Source of the DNA: an uncultured Alphaproteobacteria bacterium
GTDB taxonomy: Bacteria; Pseudomonadota; Alphaproteobacteria; Thalassobaculales; Thalassobaculaceae
NCBI GenBank assembly: GCA_902589475.1
Contig: CACITD010000002.1
Coordinates: forward strand, 1 to 64,000
DNA: 64,000 bases
Direction of reading: 5' to 3'
The notes below the pieces were generated by a model. That model was not told the origin of the DNA. It made no database searches and saw nothing but the letters and a program-made list of their open reading frames with translations. Positions 61,442 to 64,000 of this stretch are shown piece after piece; the first letter of the stretch is position 1; each line of letters opens with the position of its first letter. A program made the translations under genes and the position numbers.

Positions 61442-61972
61442 CTATTGCACAAGCATTTCTTTGAATAAAACATCTTTCACCTTTGCCGGCCGAACTGCTA
61501 TATTTACGCGGCGAAGAAGCTCCTCATGTAACCTATACATGCCGGCTGAGCCTTGTAGGTCCTGGACGCGCAGTTCTCTTAGATAAACTTGAAAATTATC
61601 AACTATACGCGGTAAGAGTTGGTTGACGGTATCAATATCAGCGGGATCGGCGATTTCGAGTGAAATTTTAATTTTCAGAAAAACAGACTTTCTGCCACTT
61701 GTATTTAAGTTAACGATCAAATCCGGTATTTCAAAAAAAGTCGTCTGTACGGTCGGGGCTACGACTTCTTCAACTTGCGTCTGTTCATCATCGACATTTG
61801 CAGGTGGCTCCGAACTGAATAGTCCCAGCATAACAGCCACGCCTACGCCTCCACCTATAAGTAAGAGTAAAGGAAGAACAATAAACAATATTAATTTCTT
61901 GCGCTTAGAGCCTCCATCCTCCGGAGCATCAGCGCCATCATCCTCCAAAATATCTTCTGCTTCTTCTGCCAT
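61442..61972 (-). CDS. fliL: Flagellar basal body-associated protein FliL
   Basis: TM segment; FFEIPDLIVNLNTSGRKSVFLKIKISLEIADPADIDTVNQLLPRIVDNFQVYLRELRVQDLQGSAGMYRLHEELLRRVN. Confidence 0.95.
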   Translation of the reverse strand: MAEEAEDILEDDGADAPEDGGSKRKKLILFIVLPLLLLIGGGVGVAVMLGLFSSEPPANVDDEQTQVEEVVAPTVQTTFFEIPDLIVNLNTSGRKSVFLKIKISLEIADPADIDTVNQLLPRIVDNFQVYLRELRVQDLQGSAGMYRLHEELLRRVNIAVRPAKVKDVLFKEMLVQ

Positions 61973-62063
61973 TTACTCGTTCCACACAAAGATTTTTGAC
62001 TAAGACATATATTCCCTGTGTTTACTGTTACAACACACACTATTATATTTATTCTTTATCTCA

Positions 62064-62079
62064 TGCAAACCGCATGCCT
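62064..62079 (-). promoter_or_regulatory. Sigma54-type -24/-12 promoter upstream of fliL
   Basis: Minus strand AGGCATGCGGTTTGCA versus TGGCACGNNNNTTGCW; ~92 nt upstream of fliL start. Confidence 0.7.
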
Positions 62080-62291
62080 TATTTTTAGAGTTTACATTAA
62101 AATTGCTCTAATCGGAAGTCTTACACGACATGCGGTGTATAATTGATAACATGACGCTAAATATAGCATTTTCTAGGTAGATATTACAAAACTAATTAGG
62201 GCATCTAGTAGGAAATAAATTCCCAATATTTTTGAGTCCGAATTAAGCTTTTTACTAGAAGAGGAGAGAAATTTACTCGGAAAATACCTTT

Positions 62292-62307
62292 TGGCACAGA
62301 TCATGCA
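62292..62307 (+). promoter_or_regulatory. Sigma54-type -24/-12 promoter upstream of flgF
   Basis: TGGCACAGATCATGCA versus TGGCACGNNNNTTGCW; 48 nt upstream of flgF start. Confidence 0.75.
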
Positions 62308-62354
62308 AGAGTGATTTGCTAATTATGGAATGTTTTAGAAGGTAGAAGTTCAGG

Positions 62355-63083
62355 ATGGAAAATTCAATATATGTTGGCTTATCAAGACAAAGTGCTTTGC
62401 GAAGAGAATTAGCTCTCGTCGCCAACAATATAGCTAACATAAACACCACGTCCTTCAAAAGAGAACTTGGAATATATTCGGCCGCTCCCACTAATACCGC
62501 AGGATCAGGAAGGTTAGACTTTGTGATCGACCACGGATCTTCCGTGAGTTTCGAGCCAGGCTCGATAAAGAACACTGGAAATGACTTTGATATAGCAATC
62601 AACGGCCCTGGTTTCATAACAATCGATGATGGTGATGGGATAAAATACAGCAGAAACGGATCGCTATCGCTAACTGCGGACAACCAATTAATCACCAGGG
62701 ATGGCGACGGCGTTATCGACGATGGTGGGGCTCCAATAGTAATCCCAATGGATGGCCGGAAGCTTGAGATTGGCATAGATGGTACCATTTCTCTAGACAA
62801 TGAGATAATCGCCAAAATTAAAATCGTAGAGTTTGAAAGCCCGCATCTACTTCAAAAAAGAGGCGACAGTAAGTTTATCACTACAGAAGAACCGAAGGAC
62901 CCAACTAATTCCAGTATACTCCAGGGCAAGCTAGAAACGTCTAATGTAACTGCAGTTAAAGAATTAGTCAGAATGGTGGACATTCAAAGGTCCTATGAGT
63001 CCATAACAAAATTTTTGGATAGAGAGGCCGATCGACAAAAAACTCTAATCCAACGACTAGCTCGTTTAAACAATAACGCTTAA
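62355..63083 (+). CDS. flgF: Flagellar basal-body rod protein FlgF
   Basis: MENSIYVGLSRQSALRRELALVANNIANINTTSFKRE; DIAINGPGFITI; LETSNVTAVKELVRMVDIQRSYES. Confidence 0.96.
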   Translation: MENSIYVGLSRQSALRRELALVANNIANINTTSFKRELGIYSAAPTNTAGSGRLDFVIDHGSSVSFEPGSIKNTGNDFDIAINGPGFITIDDGDGIKYSRNGSLSLTADNQLITRDGDGVIDDGGAPIVIPMDGRKLEIGIDGTISLDNEIIAKIKIVEFESPHLLQKRGDSKFITTEEPKDPTNSSILQGKLETSNVTAVKELVRMVDIQRSYESITKFLDREADRQKTLIQRLARLNNNA

Positions 63084-63102
63084 ATAAAAGGAACAGTTGA
63101 TC

Positions 63103-63888
63103 ATGCAAGCACTAAATATAGCAGCGACGGGAATGTTGGCTCAGCAAACTAATGTTGAGGTTATATCTAACAATATATCCAACATGGGAACGACGGGATT
63201 TAAAAGGCATAGAGCTGAATTCCAAGACCTACTTTACCAAGACTTACGACGGGTTGGCAGCAACTCGTCAGACGCTGGAACAATTGTGCCTTCGGGTTTA
63301 CAATTAGGCGTTGGCACTAGAGTTGCTTCCACGTATAGAATTGGTGAACAAGGGGCACTGTCATTAACGGACAATCCTTTCGATCTAGCTATTAATGGTC
63401 AAGGTTTTTTTCAAATCCAACTTCCTGATGGTGACACTGGCTATACCCGAGACGGATCGTTTCAGCTAAATGCAGATGGGCAGCTAGTCAATGCAGACGG
63501 CTTCCCATTGGTCCCGAATATAACAATTGATCAAGCAGCAGTTGGGATAACAATTAACCAGAATGGCCAAGTTTTACTGAAGTTTGACGGTCAACAAGCA
63601 GAAACAATTGCTGGTACCGTTCAGTTAGCAACGTTTCAAAATAAAGCTGGTTTGGAACACATCGGCCGCAATTTACTAAAAACGACAGAAGCTTCTGGCG
63701 CAGCAACAACAGCCAATCCAGGGACAGCTGGCTTTGGCACGCTTGAGCAAGGTTTTGTTGAGGCGTCAAACGTAGATCCAGTTCAAGAAATAACTGATCT
63801 AATCCAAGCCCAAAGAGGGTACGAATTGAACTCAAAAGTAATAGAGACAGCCGATCAAATGATGTCGGCAGTTAACAACGTGAGATAA
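63103..63888 (+). CDS. flgG: Flagellar basal-body rod protein FlgG
   Basis: MQALNIAATGMLAQQTNVEVISNNISNMGTTGFKRHRAEFQDLLYQ; EASNVDPVQEITDLIQAQRGYELNSKVIETADQMMSAVNN. ORF track starts at 63097 (TTG). Confidence 0.98.
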   Translation: MQALNIAATGMLAQQTNVEVISNNISNMGTTGFKRHRAEFQDLLYQDLRRVGSNSSDAGTIVPSGLQLGVGTRVASTYRIGEQGALSLTDNPFDLAINGQGFFQIQLPDGDTGYTRDGSFQLNADGQLVNADGFPLVPNITIDQAAVGITINQNGQVLLKFDGQQAETIAGTVQLATFQNKAGLEHIGRNLLKTTEASGAATTANPGTAGFGTLEQGFVEASNVDPVQEITDLIQAQRGYELNSKVIETADQMMSAVNNVR

Positions 63889-63922
63889 TTGATCCAACAA
63901 TCGTAACATGCAGAGAATTATT

Positions 63923-64000
63923 ATGCAGAATAAAACTATAATCACATTATTACTAACCATTATGATGTCCTGCTTAGTTACATCCCTTGGCAATTCTCAG
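63923..64000 (+). CDS. flgA: Probable FlgA N-terminus (signal peptide only; cut by window edge)
   Basis: MQNKTIITLLLTIMMSCLVTSLGNSQ; position directly after flgG as in common alphaproteobacterial flgFGAH order. Confidence 0.5.
   Translation, partial: MQNKTIITLLLTIMMSCLVTSLGNSQ

Noticed and set aside
62097-62111. CtrA-like site TTAA-N7-CTAA between fliL and flgF
   Set aside because: One mismatch from TTAAN7TTAA, but such AT-rich half sites are expected by chance here; the sigma54 elements explain the region better.
1-64000. CRISPR arrays, rRNA, tRNA, transposases or prophage genes
   Set aside because: No regularly spaced repeats, no rRNA/tRNA sequence I could recognise, and no transposase or integrase motifs among the ORFs; tRNA absence was judged by eye only and should be confirmed with tRNAscan-SE.

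Overview
Alphaproteobacterial-type chromosome segment (AT-rich; probably a marine Rhodospirillales-like or related lineage, inferred from gene content only). Bases 1-46 kb carry a mosaic of catabolic and accessory genes: several SDRs, CoA-ligases and CoA-transferases, a boxB/boxC benzoyl-CoA epoxidation pair, Fe/2OG dioxygenases, an orphan molybdenum hydroxylase large subunit, and MoxR/VWA genes, plus rpmF and pccA. Bases 44-48.3 kb carry alaS and recA. Bases 48.5-64 kb are a flagellar locus (flhB-fliR-fliQ-fliE-flgC-flgB, fliO-fliP, fliL-fliM-DUF6468-motE-like-motB-like, flgF-flgG-flgA). The most unusual object is a 1188-aa polypeptide at 4818-8384. It appears to combine a CAP-like sensor domain, a phytochelatin-synthase domain with intact C/H/D, a second degenerate phytochelatin-synthase-like domain, a degenerate glutaredoxin, a PPC-decarboxylase/LanD-type (HFCD) flavoprotein, ankyrin repeats and a gamma-glutamylcyclotransferase-like domain. 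I propose it is a single-chain glutathione-processing assembly that trims, decarboxylates and deglutamylates. Other points worth a look: a head-on truncation junction at ~381-394; a Glu->Gln change in the signature motif of the Mo-hydroxylase; sigma54-type promoters in the flagellar locus; two near-consensus SOS boxes upstream of recA; and a stand-alone FlhB C-terminal-domain paralogue. All calls come from reading motifs by eye; no searches were run.
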